From assembly GCF_030758955.1 (NCBI RefSeq), contig NZ_CP132360.1, forward strand, positions 1,657,177 to 1,721,176: a DNA stretch of 64,000 nucleotides, read 5' to 3'. Shown here one piece after another: positions 1 to 8,920 of this stretch. Below the pieces are notes generated by a model that had not been told where the DNA came from, searched no databases, and worked only from the letters and a program-made list of their open reading frames with translations. The stretch comes from Agrococcus beijingensis (GTDB taxonomy: Bacteria; Actinomycetota; Actinomycetes; Actinomycetales; Microbacteriaceae). How positions within the stretch are numbered: the stretch's first letter is position 1; each line of letters starts with the position of its first letter. The translations under genes were made by a program, and so were the position numbers.

Positions 1-1
1 G

Positions 2-661
2 GTGCCGGAGTCGTCGCTGCGCTCCAACCGCGAGGAGGGCAGGCTCGCGCAGTCCCGCACCGCCGACAACGTCGATGCGATGGTGCGCGAGTGGCGGCCG
101 GGCGACCCGCAGCGCCGCGTGCACTGGCGGCAGAGCGCGAAGCGCGGCCAGCTGATGGTGCGGCAGGAGGCGAACCCGGCGAGCGACGACGACATCGTGG
201 TGGTCGACACCGCCGGTGCCGCGGGTCTCGACCGGGACGCCGAGGATCGGCTGGCGCGCGCCGCGTGCTCGATCGTGCGCGCGCTCGCCGGCCGCGACCA
301 CCCCGTGCAGGTGCGGGAGACGGGCGAGCAGAGCATCCCGATGGCCGACTGGCGCGACCCGCAGTCGGCGCTCGCCGCCGTCGCGTCGCTGGCGTGCTCG
401 GAGCGTGCCGGTGACCGAGGCCCGGGAGGGGCCTCGGCGCTGGGGTCGCGGCAGGGGTCCGACAGGGCCGCTGCCCTCAGCTCCTCCGCGCACGTGGTGG
501 CCCTCGAGGAGGCCGCGCCCGAGCAGTGGACGCTCGCGCCGGGCAGCACGCTCTGGCTGGTCGCGCGGCGCGACGCCCCCACGCGCCGCGTCGCGCCCGG
601 CGCGCGGGTGCGCGTGCAGCGCTGGATCGACCGCGTCGGCCCGGTCAGGGAGCTGCGATGA
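2..661 (+). CDS. DUF58 domain protein, C-terminal part
   Basis: C-terminal 219 residues or so of a DUF58 family protein; the gene begins before the window, so the GTG at position 2 is not taken as a start. The DUF58 signature is visible near the left edge (EWRPGDPQRRVHWRQSAK, then GQLMVRQ), followed by a von Willebrand-like segment with DIVVVDTAG. DUF58 proteins usually sit between a MoxR-type AAA ATPase and a transglutaminase-like membrane protein, and the next gene here is exactly that, overlapping by four bases (ATGA at 658-661). The function of these clusters is not established; chaperone-like or cell-surface roles have been proposed. The family call is firm, the function is not. Confidence 0.85.
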   Translation: MPESSLRSNREEGRLAQSRTADNVDAMVREWRPGDPQRRVHWRQSAKRGQLMVRQEANPASDDDIVVVDTAGAAGLDRDAEDRLARAACSIVRALAGRDHPVQVRETGEQSIPMADWRDPQSALAAVASLACSERAGDRGPGGASALGSRQGSDRAAALSSSAHVVALEEAAPEQWTLAPGSTLWLVARRDAPTRRVAPGARVRVQRWIDRVGPVRELR

Positions 662-2890
662 GCGGCACCGCAGGCAGCGACGTGACCGAGTCGCCCGCCT
701 TCGTCGGCGGTTCCGCACCCGACGATGGCCGCGCTGCGGACGGCGGGCGGCCAGAGGCCGGCCGGCGCGAGTCCCGGACGCCCGACGGGGGCAGCGGCCT
801 GATCTCCGCGCTGCCGGCCGGCCCCGTCGAGACCATCGCGCTCGCGGTGCTGCCGATCGCCTGGCTCTTCTCCACCGCCACCGTGCTCGAGCAGGACTGG
901 CTGTGGCCGGTCGTCGGCGCGGTGCTGTCGATGGCGGTCGTCGCGGCGCTGGTGCGATCGGTCTGGCCGGCGTTCGCCGCGACCGGCATCAGCGCGCTGG
1001 TCGGCATCGGCTGGATCACGGTCGTGACCGCGGCCGACGAGGCGCTGCTGGGGGTCGTCCCGACGCCGGAGTCGGTCGGGCAGACGCTGCCGGTGCTCGG
1101 CGAGGGCATCCAGTCGATCGCCTTCGCGCTGCGCACCCCCATCCCGGCGGAGGGCCCGGTGCTCGCCGCCATCGTCGCCTCGGCCGTCGCGATCGTGCTC
1201 CTCGTCGACCTGCTCGGCCACGCCATGCGCGCCCCGGCGCTCGCGGTGCTGTTCTCGGCCTGGCCGCTGCTGCTGCCGATCGCGTTCCGCGCCGACATCC
1301 CCTGGTGGCACGCGCTGCCCGGCGTGGCGGCGACCGCGCTCGTGCTGGCCGCGCCGGCCATCGACGAGCGCGTCGCGCAGCGGCGCGACTGGCTCGGCCC
1401 GGTGGCGCTCGTCGGCGTCGCCGCGCTCATCGCGGCCGCCGTGCCGCTCGTCGCGCCGAGCCCGCGCGAGGTCGACCTCGACCTGCCCACCATCGAGGAG
1501 CTGCTGCGCACGCCCACGCCCGTGCTGCGCACCGACATCGACCTCGGCGACGAGCTGCGGCGGCCCGAGGAGCGGCAGGTCTTCACCTACTCCACCAGCG
1601 ACGGCCAGCCGATCGTCACGCGGCTCATGACGCTGCCGCAGGCGGGGGAGTCGGGCTTCGAGAAGCGGCCCGCCCTCGCCGCGAACCCGGGCGTGCTCGT
1701 CGAGGGCGCCGACCTCGGTGCACCCATGCAGCTGACGGTGCGGATGAGTCCGGTGCGCGCCGAGGGACTGCCGACGCCCGAGCGCGCGTCCGGGATCACG
1801 GCGCCGGCTGGCACGCACTGGGACGACGCGAACGACGCGCTGCGCATCGAGGGCGACACCGTCACCGACGGACTCGAGTACACCGCCGCCGGCACGCGCT
1901 CGCCCGAGCTCGCGACCCTTCCGCCGTCGGGCTCGTCGGGCCACGACGACCTGCGGGCGCTGCCCGAGGCCGCCGCCGGGATCGCGGCGCAGGGCGCAGC
2001 CCTCGTGACCGACGGGATGGACGCGAGCGAGCGCATCCGCGCCGTGCACGCCTTCATGACCTCCGGCGTCTGGAACTACTCGGAGTCGCTCGACCTGCCC
2101 GGCTTCGGCGGCTCGGGCGGCGACGGCTGGTCGGCGCTCGAGGGGTTCCTCGAGACGCGCAGCGGCTACTGCGTGCACTACGCGAGCGCCACCGCAGCGC
2201 TGCTGCGCGGCGCGGGCGTGCCGACGCGCGTGGCGGTCGGGTTCCTCGGCGGCGACCCGATCTCGGGCGGCTGGTCGGTGACCACCAACCACATGCACGC
2301 GTGGGCCGAGGCGTGGGTCGACGTCGCCGGCTGGGTGCGGGTCGAGACGACGCCGGGCGCCGGCACCGGCGCCGCGAGCCCCGCGGGCGACCAGCAGACG
2401 CCCGAGCCGACCCCGACGCCCACGCCGACCGCCACGCCGTCGGCGACGCCGAGCCCGTCGCCGTCGGCGTCGACCGCGGCGCCCTCAGCGGCGCCGGCGC
2501 CGACCGCGCCGGGCACGCCTGGAGAGGGCGGCTTCGCGATCGACATGGCTGCGCTGCGCGCCTGGCTGCTCGCGCTCGCCGTGCTGCTGGTGCTCGCGCT
2601 GCCGTGGATCGTGCGGCAGGTGCAGCGGGCGGTGCGGATGCAGCAGGGGGCGCCGGGCGCGTGGCAGGAGCTGCGCGCGACGCTCGCCGACGCGGGCGTG
2701 CGACTGCCGGCATCCGCGACGCCGGGCGACGTGCAGGCGGCGATCGTGGCGCGGGTCGCGGCCGGGGGAGGTGCCACGGGCCTCGGTGCTGCTGTCGGCG
2801 GGTCGACGGGCGCTGGTTCGACGGGCGCAGGCTCGACGGGCGCCGGGTCGACGGGCGCAGGCTCGACGGGCGCCGGGTCGACGGGCGCCG
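658..2890 (+). CDS. Transglutaminase-like membrane protein, C-terminus apparently broken
   Basis: TgpA-like protein: an N-terminal block of transmembrane helices (about residues 55-280), an extracytoplasmic transglutaminase core, a Thr/Pro/Ser-rich linker (about 580-625) and a last helix (ALAVLLVLALPWIV). The core shows the catalytic pattern: Cys in RSGYCVHYASA, His in TTNHMHAWAEAWV, then the Asp/Glu region. The start overlaps the DUF58 stop as ATGA. After a normal cytoplasmic tail (WQELRATLADAGVRLP) the frame enters six GSTGA repeats at about 2800-2890 and then has no stop until 4054-4056, the stop of the next gene. Beyond 2890 the translation is low-complexity antisense of a kinase-like gene, so the native C-terminus, probably about 100 residues, seems to be missing. 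The end given is where plausible protein stops, not a stop codon. Confidence 0.75.
2797..2890. repeat. 15-bp tandem repeat at a gene-gene junction
   Basis: Six copies of a 15-bp unit close to GGCTCGACGGGCGCC lie in tandem. On the plus strand they read as GSTGA pentapeptides continuing the transglutaminase-like frame. On the minus strand they read as APVEP/APVDP pentapeptides continuing the kinase-like frame. Both flanking genes lose recognisable family sequence at this array, which makes it a likely deletion endpoint or an assembly collapse point. Confidence 0.85.
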
Positions 2891-3284
2891 CCGCGCCGAC
2901 CGCGTGCAGCGCGCCGAGCGCAGCCGCCACGGGTGCGAGCGCAGTGACCGCCTCCCCCGGCTGCGGCTCGCCGCGCGCCAGCAGCCAGTCGCCGAGGTCG
3001 CGCGGCAGCAGCGGCCGCACGACGACGGCGCCGCCGTCGGTCGCCACGTCGACGATCGGCAGCAGGTGCGGGTGGTCGGCGGCCAGGACCGCCTCCGCCT
3101 CGCGCGCGAGCGTGGCCTCGTGCCCGGCGAGGCTCCGGTGCACCTCGATGCCCGCGACCGCCTCGCCGGCCGCACCCGACGCATCCGCCGCCACCCAGAC
3201 CTCGCGCTCTGCCGTGCGCCGCAGCCTGCGCACCAGCCGGAATCCCGCGATCGTCGCGCCCTCGTCGTCCATGCGCGCGACCAT
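2890..3284 (-). pseudogene. Protein kinase-like N-lobe fragment, truncated
   Basis: Minus-strand reading frame starting MVARMDDEGATIAGFRLV (ATG at 3284 or 3272). It looks like the N-terminal half of a bacterial Ser/Thr kinase-like domain: a glycine-poor loop (FRLVRRLRRTAEREVW), a helix C-like stretch (EATLAREAEAVLAADHPHLL), a hinge-like segment (VVVRPLLPRDLGDWLL) and LGALHAVGA, where kinases normally continue into the catalytic HGD loop. Here the sequence runs into APVEP repeats instead. The usual VAVK lysine is also absent (VAGIEVHR), so an ancestor may already have been a pseudokinase. The frame stays open to 2178, but beyond 2890 it is only the antisense of the transglutaminase-like gene. 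Kinase assignment is by pattern only. Confidence 0.5.
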
Positions 3285-3353
3285 GCCACGCACCGGCCGC
3301 GGCGGTCGCGTCAGCCCGGCACGACTGTGGAGAGCGGAGGGCCCCCGCCCCGG

Positions 3354-3359
3354 TATCCT
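3354..3359 (+). promoter_or_regulatory. -10 element, leaderless DUF4191 gene
   Basis: TATCCT followed by seven bases and the ATG at 3367, with no ribosome binding site. The spacing places the transcription start at or next to the start codon. Confidence 0.6.
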
Positions 3360-3366
3360 GGTCGAC

Positions 3367-4056
3367 ATGGCACGCGACACCGAGAAGGAGCCCGGCAGGC
3401 TCAAGACGATGTGGTCGATCTTCGAGATGACCCGCAAGAACGACAAGCTGGCGCTGCCGCTCATGCTGCTGGCCTTCTTCGGGCCGATCATCGTGGTCAC
3501 GGTGCTCGCGATCGTCTTCCAGCAGGACGTGCTGTTCCTGATCCTGTGGATCATCTCGGGCGTGCTCATCGGCCTGATGCTGATGATGATGACGCTCACC
3601 TGGCGCGCCGAGAAGATCGCCTTCGGGCAGATCGAGGGCCGCCCCGGCGCCGTCGGCGCCGTGCTGAAGAACGGCCTGCGCGGCAACTGGACCTCGAGCG
3701 AGATGCCGGTCGCCGTCAACCCGAAGACGCAGGATGCCGTCTACCGCGCCGTCGGCAAGCCCGGCATCGTGCTCATCGCCGAGGGCCCCCGCGAGCGCGT
3801 TGCGCGCATCCTGGGCGACGAGAAGCGCAAGGTGAAGCGCATCGTGCCCAACGTGCCGGTGCACGTCATCGAGGTGGGCCCCGACTCCGACCTCGAGCTG
3901 CGCAAGCTGACGAAGTCGATGCGCCGCCTGAAGAAGACGCTCACGCGCGCCGAGGTCATGGCCGTCGCGAACCGCCTCACGTCGCTCGGCCAGATGAACC
4001 TGCCGATCCCGAAGGGCATCGACCCCAACCGCGTGCGGCCCGGCCGCCCCCGCTGA
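3367..4056 (+). CDS. DUF4191 family membrane protein
   Basis: A 229-residue protein of the DUF4191 family, found in most actinobacteria just upstream of glnA. It begins with a short charged segment, then two hydrophobic helices (about residues 30-50 and 55-78), then a basic cytoplasmic domain that includes GRPGAVGAVLKNGLRGNW, a conserved family stretch. The function is unknown. The start is the ATG seven bases after a TATCCT -10 box, which fits a leaderless transcript. The same frame is open from the upstream transglutaminase-like gene without a stop, so a gene caller could fuse the two. The family match and the promoter argue for a separate gene. Confidence 0.9.
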   Translation: MARDTEKEPGRLKTMWSIFEMTRKNDKLALPLMLLAFFGPIIVVTVLAIVFQQDVLFLILWIISGVLIGLMLMMMTLTWRAEKIAFGQIEGRPGAVGAVLKNGLRGNWTSSEMPVAVNPKTQDAVYRAVGKPGIVLIAEGPRERVARILGDEKRKVKRIVPNVPVHVIEVGPDSDLELRKLTKSMRRLKKTLTRAEVMAVANRLTSLGQMNLPIPKGIDPNRVRPGRPR

Positions 4057-4057
4057 C

Positions 4058-4095
4058 GTAACACTGCCGAAACATCGGCGTCACCGGAGGGCAAC
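4058..4095 (+). promoter_or_regulatory. GlnR-type operator upstream of glnA
   Basis: Four pentamers, GTAAC, GAAAC, GTCAC and GCAAC, start at 4058, 4069, 4080 and 4091. Each is exactly 11 bp from the next, with six-base spacers. This matches the GlnR box known from Streptomyces and Mycobacterium (alternating GTNAC and GAAAC with N6 spacers); only the last pentamer departs by one base. It lies 63 bp before the glnA start and overlaps the expected -35 region of a -10 at TAGCGT (4106-4111). Confidence 0.8.
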
Positions 4096-4157
4096 GCCAC
4101 CTGCGTAGCGTCGAGGCAAGGCATTCGCCCACCCCCAACACGCAAGTCAGGAGCAGC

Positions 4158-5582
4158 ATGTTCAAGGATTCCTCCGAGGTCCTCTCGTACATCAAGGACG
4201 AGGAGGTGCGCTTCCTCGACATCCGGTTCACCGACCTGCCGGGCGTGCAGCAGCACTTCAACATCCCCGCCTCGACCGTCGACGAGGAGTTCTTCACCGT
4301 CGGCCAGCTCTTCGACGGCTCCTCGATCCGCGGCTTCGCGAACATCCACGAGTCCGACATGCAGCTCATCCCCGATGTCACGACGGCGTACATCGACCCG
4401 TTCCGCGACCACAAGACGCTCGTGATGATCTTCGACATCTACAACCCGCGCACGGGCGAGATCTACCACCGCGACCCGCGCCAGGTGGCGCACAAGGCCG
4501 AGCAGTACCTCGCGTCGACCGGCATCGCCGACACGGCGTTCTTCGCGCCCGAGGCCGAGTTCTACATCTTCGACGACGTGCGCTACTCGGTGACGCAGAA
4601 CCAGTCGTTCTACTCGGTCGACTCCGAGGAGGGCGCCTGGAACACCGGCCGCGTCGAGGAGGGCGGCAACCTCGCGAACAAGACCCCCTTCAAGGGCGGC
4701 TACTTCCCCGTCTCCCCCGTCGACAAGCAGGCCGACCTGCGCGACGACATCTGCATGAAGCTCGAGGGCATCGGCCTCCAGCTCGAGCGCAGCCACCACG
4801 AGGTGGGCACGGGTGGCCAGGCCGAGATCAACTACCGCTTCAACACGATGGTCAAGGCGGCCGACGAGATCCTCGCCTTCAAGTACATCGTGAAGAACAC
4901 CGCCGAGGAGTGGGGCAAGACGGCGACGTTCATGCCGAAGCCGCTGTTCGGCGACAACGGCTCGGGCATGCACACGCACCAGTCGCTGTGGCTCGAGGGC
5001 AAGCCGCTGTTCTTCGACGAGAACGGCTACGGCAACCTCTCCGACCTGGCCCGCTGGTACATCGGCGGCCTGCTGAAGCACGCGCCCGCGGTCATCGCGT
5101 TCACGAACCCGTCCATCAACTCGTTCCGCCGCCTGGTGAAGGGCTTCGAGGCGCCGGTCAACCTGGTCTACTCGGCCGGCAACCGCTCGGCAGCGATCCG
5201 CATCCCGATCACGGGCTCGAACCCCAAGGCCAAGCGCATCGAGTTCCGTGCCCCCGACGCGGCCTCGAACCCGTACCTCGCCTTCGCGGCGCAGATGATG
5301 GCCGGCCTCGACGGCATCAAGAACCGCATCGAGCCGCACGAGCCCGTCGACAAGGACCTCTACGAGCTGCCGCCCGAGGAGGCCAAGGACATCCCCCAGG
5401 TGCCCGGCACGCTCGAGGAGGCGCTGCTCGCGCTCGAGGCAGACCACGAGTTCCTGCTCGAGGGCAACGTGTTCACCAAGGACCTCATCGACACCTGGAT
5501 CGCCTACAAGCGCGAGCACGAGATCCTGCCGATGGCGCAGCGCCCGCACCCGTACGAGTTCGAGCTCTACTACGGCGTCTGA
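4158..5582 (+). CDS. glnA: Glutamine synthetase type I, adenylylatable
   Basis: Makes glutamine from glutamate, ammonia and ATP; cytoplasmic dodecamer. At 474 residues it has the normal length for the GSI-beta class. Visible signatures are [11 protein letters not shown] near the N-terminus, [10 protein letters not shown], the ATP-binding [16 protein letters not shown] and NRSAAIRIP. Tyr402 in DLYELPPEE matches the adenylylation site, so activity should be switched by the glnE product encoded at 5978-8917. AGGAG (4149-4153) precedes the ATG. Transcription is probably controlled by GlnR through the site at 4058-4095, and a strong hairpin closes the unit at 5610-5640. It is monocistronic. Confidence 0.98.
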   Translation: MFKDSSEVLSYIKDEEVRFLDIRFTDLPGVQQHFNIPASTVDEEFFTVGQLFDGSSIRGFANIHESDMQLIPDVTTAYIDPFRDHKTLVMIFDIYNPRTGEIYHRDPRQVAHKAEQYLASTGIADTAFFAPEAEFYIFDDVRYSVTQNQSFYSVDSEEGAWNTGRVEEGGNLANKTPFKGGYFPVSPVDKQADLRDDICMKLEGIGLQLERSHHEVGTGGQAEINYRFNTMVKAADEILAFKYIVKNTAEEWGKTATFMPKPLFGDNGSGMHTHQSLWLEGKPLFFDENGYGNLSDLARWYIGGLLKHAPAVIAFTNPSINSFRRLVKGFEAPVNLVYSAGNRSAAIRIPITGSNPKAKRIEFRAPDAASNPYLAFAAQMMAGLDGIKNRIEPHEPVDKDLYELPPEEAKDIPQVPGTLEEALLALEADHEFLLEGNVFTKDLIDTWIAYKREHEILPMAQRPHPYEFELYYGV

Positions 5583-5609
5583 CGCACTGCCGACCTCGGC
5601 GCACTGACG

Positions 5610-5640
5610 GGGGCCGGATTCCTTGGGGGGATCCGGCCCC
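5610..5640 (+). terminator. glnA terminator
   Basis: Perfect 10-bp stem, GGGGCCGGAT (5610-5619) with ATCCGGCCCC (5631-5640), and an 11-base loop. It lies 27 bases after the glnA stop and could also serve the converging zinc-ribbon gene. Confidence 0.8.
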
Positions 5641-5690
5641 TCTGCCGTGCCCGGGCGCCCGCGCTTCCCGAGTGCTCTGCGCGGATGGGT

Positions 5691-5894
5691 TCAGACGGAG
5701 ACCGCTTCGCCGCAGATCGGGCAGACCTCCAGGTCGCGCCGCTGCCAGCGGGCGAGCGGGATGAAGAAGAGCGAGAACTGCTGGTGCTGCCGGATGCGCG
5801 CCCACACCGTCGTGTTGCCGCAGCGCGGGCAGGTGCGGGTCTGGCCGGGGCCCTCGTCGCGCTGCTTGGTGCCGAGGCCGAAGATGAAGAGCAT
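5691..5894 (-). CDS. Small zinc-ribbon protein
   Basis: A 67-residue protein starting MLFIFGLGTK with two CxxC pairs, CPRC and CPIC, about 34 residues apart, forming a zinc ribbon. It resembles the short bacterial zinc-ribbon family that begins FIFG. The middle is aromatic and basic (RQHQQFSLFFIPLARW). The exact role is unknown; such proteins are common single-copy genes in actinobacteria. The start is supported by a TACCGT -10 box six bases upstream of the ATG and the lack of a Shine-Dalgarno sequence. It converges on glnA and stands upstream of nothing on its own strand. Confidence 0.85.
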   Translation of the reverse strand: MLFIFGLGTKQRDEGPGQTRTCPRCGNTTVWARIRQHQQFSLFFIPLARWQRRDLEVCPICGEAVSV

Positions 5895-5900
5895 CCGGTC

Positions 5901-5906
5901 ACGGTA
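5901..5906 (-). promoter_or_regulatory. -10 element, leaderless zinc-ribbon gene
   Basis: On the minus strand TACCGT, six bases, then the ATG at 5894. The spacing fits a leaderless transcript. Confidence 0.5.
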
Positions 5907-5977
5907 CGCCGCGAGGCTGACGATCGGCCCCCGCGCAGGGAGGCCGGCGGATGCGCGGCGTCGCTCGCGCGCGCCGG

Positions 5978-8917
5978 TCACTCCTCGTAGAACACGCGGT
6001 CGAAGACGCGGCGCGACCGTCGCGTGACGGCGAGGTAGCGCTCCTCGAGCGCGAGCGCGGAGTGCGCGGGCATGCCCATGAGCCGCGCGACCGCCTCGAG
6101 CTCGTCGCGGTCGACGGGCAGCAGGTCGATCGAGCGGGCGCGGGCGAGCGCGAGCGCGTTGCGGATGCGGGTGGCGAGGATCCACGCCTCGCGCAGCACC
6201 TCCGCGTCGCGGTCGCCGAGCAGGTCGGCGCGCGACGCCGCCGCCAGCGCCTCGAGCGTCGACGGCGTGCGCAGCGACGGCTCGCGGCCGGCGTGCCGCA
6301 GCTGCAGCAGCTGCACGAGCCACTCGACGTCGCTCAGCGCCCCGTCGCCGAGCTTCAGGTGCCGCCGCCGGTCGGCGTTCTTCGGCAGCCGCTCCGACTC
6401 GACGCGCGCCTTGATGCGCCGCACCTCTCGCACCGACGAGGCCGGGAAGTCCTGCGGGTACCGGCGCTCGTCGATGATCGCCAGCAGCTCGCCGGCCAGC
6501 GCCGCGTCGCCCGCGAACGACCGGGCGCGCAGCAGCGCCTGCGCCTCCCACGGCTCCGACCACCGCTCGTAGTAGGCACGGTAGCTCTCCAGGGTGCGCA
6601 CGAGCGCCCCCTGGCGTCCCTCGGGCCGCAGCCCCGCATCCATCTCGAACGGCAGGGCGGGGTCGGCGAGGGTCTCCTGCATCTGGCGGATGACGGCGGT
6701 GCCGGCCGCGATCGGGTCGTCGCCGCCGCGCGCGACGTGCATGACGTCGATGTCGCTGCCGAAGCCGATCTCGCGGCCGCCGGTGCGGCCCATGGTGATG
6801 GTCGCGAGCTCGAGCCCGTCGGGCCGGTGCAGCGCGATCGCGGCGTCGACCAGCGCCGAGGCGATCGCGGTCAGCGCCGCGCCCACGACCGACTCGTCGG
6901 CTCGCTGCAGCGCGCTCGCCATCGCCACGCGCAGGTGCTCGCGGCGGCGCAGCGTGCGCAGCGAGTGGCGCACCGCGTCGACGTCGCCGGCGTGCCGGGC
7001 GAGGATCGCGGTCGCCTCGTCGTGCAGCGCCTCCTCCGTTCGCGGGCGCAGCTGCTCGTCGCCGTCGAGCCAGGACGCCGACTCCGGGATGCGCTCCATG
7101 AGCGTGCCGATCAGCCGCGACGACGACAGCAGCATCGTGAGCCGGCGGGCGGCGACGGGCGAGTCGCGCAGCATGCGCAGGAACCAGGGGCTCTCCCCCA
7201 GCGCATCGCTGAGGCGCCGGAAGGCCAGCAGCCCCATGTCGGGGTCGGCGCCCTCGGCGAACCAGCCCAGCAGCACCGGCAGCAGCAGCCGCTGGATCTG
7301 CGCGCGGCGCGTGACGCCGCCGGTGAGCTCGGCGATGTGGCCGAGCGCGCCCTTCGCGTCGGCGTAGCCCGAGGCCTGGAGCCGCTTCACGGCGTGCTCG
7401 GGGGTCAGCTGCATCTCGTCGTGGCCGAGCGAGGCGACGGCGCCCAGCAGCGGCCGGTAGAACAGCCGCTCGTGCAGGGTGCGCACCGAGCGCTTGACCG
7501 CCTGCCAGCGCTCGGTGAGCGCGTCGGCGTCGGGCAGCCCGGCGGTGCGGGCGAGGCGCCGCAGCTCTTCGGGCTCGACGGGCATGAGGTGGGTGCGCCG
7601 CATGCGCCAGAACTGGATGCGGTGCTCCAGCACCCGCAGGAACCGGTAGTGGGCGCTGAACTCGTCGCGCTCGGCACGGCCGATGATGCTGCGCGCGGCG
7701 AGCGCGTCGAGGGCCTCGAGGGTGCCGCGCTGCCGGAGCGACTCGTCGTCGGCGCCGTGCACGAGCTGCAGCAGCTGCACCGTGAACTCGATGTCGCGCA
7801 GGCCGCCGGCGCCGAGCTTGAGCTGCCGCGGGGCCTCCTCTGCGGGGATGTGCTCGGTGACGCGCTCGCGCATCTTCTGCACCGACTCGACGAAGCCCTC
7901 GCGGCCCGACGACTCCCATACCTTCGCCCGCACGGCATCCTCGTACGCGGCGCCGAGGGCCGCATCGCCGGCGATGGCCCTGGCCTTCAGCAGCGCCTGG
8001 AACTCCCACGACTTCGCCCAGCGGTCGTAGTAGGCGACGTGGGAGGCGAGGGTGCGGGTGAGCGCGCCGTCCTTGCCCTCGGGGCGCAGGTTCGCATCCA
8101 CCTCCCACAGCGGCGGCGCAGCCTGGAACGCCGCGCACGCCGCGGTCGTCTCGCGGGCGAGCAGCGTGGCGATCTGGGTCGTCCGCTGGTCGTCGAGGTC
8201 GTCGCCGTCGTGCACCCAGATGACGTCGACGTCGCTGAGGTAGTTGAGCTCGCGGGCACCGGTCTTGCCCATGCCGATCACCGACAGCCGCACGCGGTCG
8301 GCGTCGACGCCGAAGCGCTCGCGCGCCGCCGCGCGGGCGATCGCGAGGCCCGCCTCGAGCGCCGCGGCGGCCAGGTCGGCCAGCGCCGCAGAGACCCGGT
8401 CGACCTCGGCGGCGGCATCCACGAGGCTCAGATCCCAGGCGACCAGCTCGGTCAGGTGCCGCCGGTAGCGGCCGCGCATCGCGGTCACAGCCCGCTCGCG
8501 CGGCAGGCCCGCCGCCAGCACGCCGCGCGGGCCCGGCTCGGCGGCGACGGCCTCGAGCAGGCTCGCGCCGTACGCCTCCGCGGTCAGCGGCTCGCCGGGG
8601 CGCGCCGCGACGTCGAGATCCTCCGGATGCCGTTCGAGGTGCTCGCCGATGCCGAGCGATCCGCCCAGCACCCGCACGAGCGAGGTGCGCGCATCCTCGT
8701 CGGTGAGCACGTCGGCGAGGTCGATGCCGGCGCGCACCAGTCGCACCAGCGTCTGCAGCGCCGTGTCGGGATCGGCGGCGCTCGAGACGGTCGCGAGCAG
8801 CACGTGCTGCTCGATGCCGTGCAGCGCATCCGGCAGCTCGACCAGGCACGCCTCGGCCCGGCTGGGCTCGCGGAAGCCCAGCTGGGCCAGCCGCGTGCGA
8901 GGCGACGGGATGCGCAT
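5978..8917 (-). CDS. glnE: Glutamine synthetase adenylyltransferase / adenylyl-removing enzyme
   Basis: Bifunctional enzyme of 979 residues that adds AMP to and removes AMP from GlnA. Both nucleotidyltransferase halves show the G-G-E-S-D-x-D pattern: MGKTGARELNYLSDVDVIWV in the N-terminal half and MGRTGGREIGFGSDIDVMHV in the C-terminal half. GlnE-specific stretches include KLGAGGLRDIEFTVQLLQL in the first half and KLGDGALSDVEWLVQLLQL in the second, and Tyr402 of the neighbouring GlnA is the likely target. The ATG at 8917 is three bases after the glnA2 stop, so the two are almost certainly one operon. Length and order of domains are normal for actinobacteria. Confidence 0.97.
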   Translation of the reverse strand: MRIPSPRTRLAQLGFREPSRAEACLVELPDALHGIEQHVLLATVSSAADPDTALQTLVRLVRAGIDLADVLTDEDARTSLVRVLGGSLGIGEHLERHPEDLDVAARPGEPLTAEAYGASLLEAVAAEPGPRGVLAAGLPRERAVTAMRGRYRRHLTELVAWDLSLVDAAAEVDRVSAALADLAAAALEAGLAIARAAARERFGVDADRVRLSVIGMGKTGARELNYLSDVDVIWVHDGDDLDDQRTTQIATLLARETTAACAAFQAAPPLWEVDANLRPEGKDGALTRTLASHVAYYDRWAKSWEFQALLKARAIAGDAALGAAYEDAVRAKVWESSGREGFVESVQKMRERVTEHIPAEEAPRQLKLGAGGLRDIEFTVQLLQLVHGADDESLRQRGTLEALDALAARSIIGRAERDEFSAHYRFLRVLEHRIQFWRMRRTHLMPVEPEELRRLARTAGLPDADALTERWQAVKRSVRTLHERLFYRPLLGAVASLGHDEMQLTPEHAVKRLQASGYADAKGALGHIAELTGGVTRRAQIQRLLLPVLLGWFAEGADPDMGLLAFRRLSDALGESPWFLRMLRDSPVAARRLTMLLSSSRLIGTLMERIPESASWLDGDEQLRPRTEEALHDEATAILARHAGDVDAVRHSLRTLRRREHLRVAMASALQRADESVVGAALTAIASALVDAAIALHRPDGLELATITMGRTGGREIGFGSDIDVMHVARGGDDPIAAGTAVIRQMQETLADPALPFEMDAGLRPEGRQGALVRTLESYRAYYERWSEPWEAQALLRARSFAGDAALAGELLAIIDERRYPQDFPASSVREVRRIKARVESERLPKNADRRRHLKLGDGALSDVEWLVQLLQLRHAGREPSLRTPSTLEALAAASRADLLGDRDAEVLREAWILATRIRNALALARARSIDLLPVDRDELEAVARLMGMPAHSALALEERYLAVTRRSRRVFDRVFYEE

Positions 8918-8920
8918 CGG

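Noticed and set aside
658..4056. A single fused transglutaminase-DUF4191 protein
   Set aside because: The middle 150 or so codons are antisense of a kinase-like gene, and DUF4191 has its own -10 box and start.
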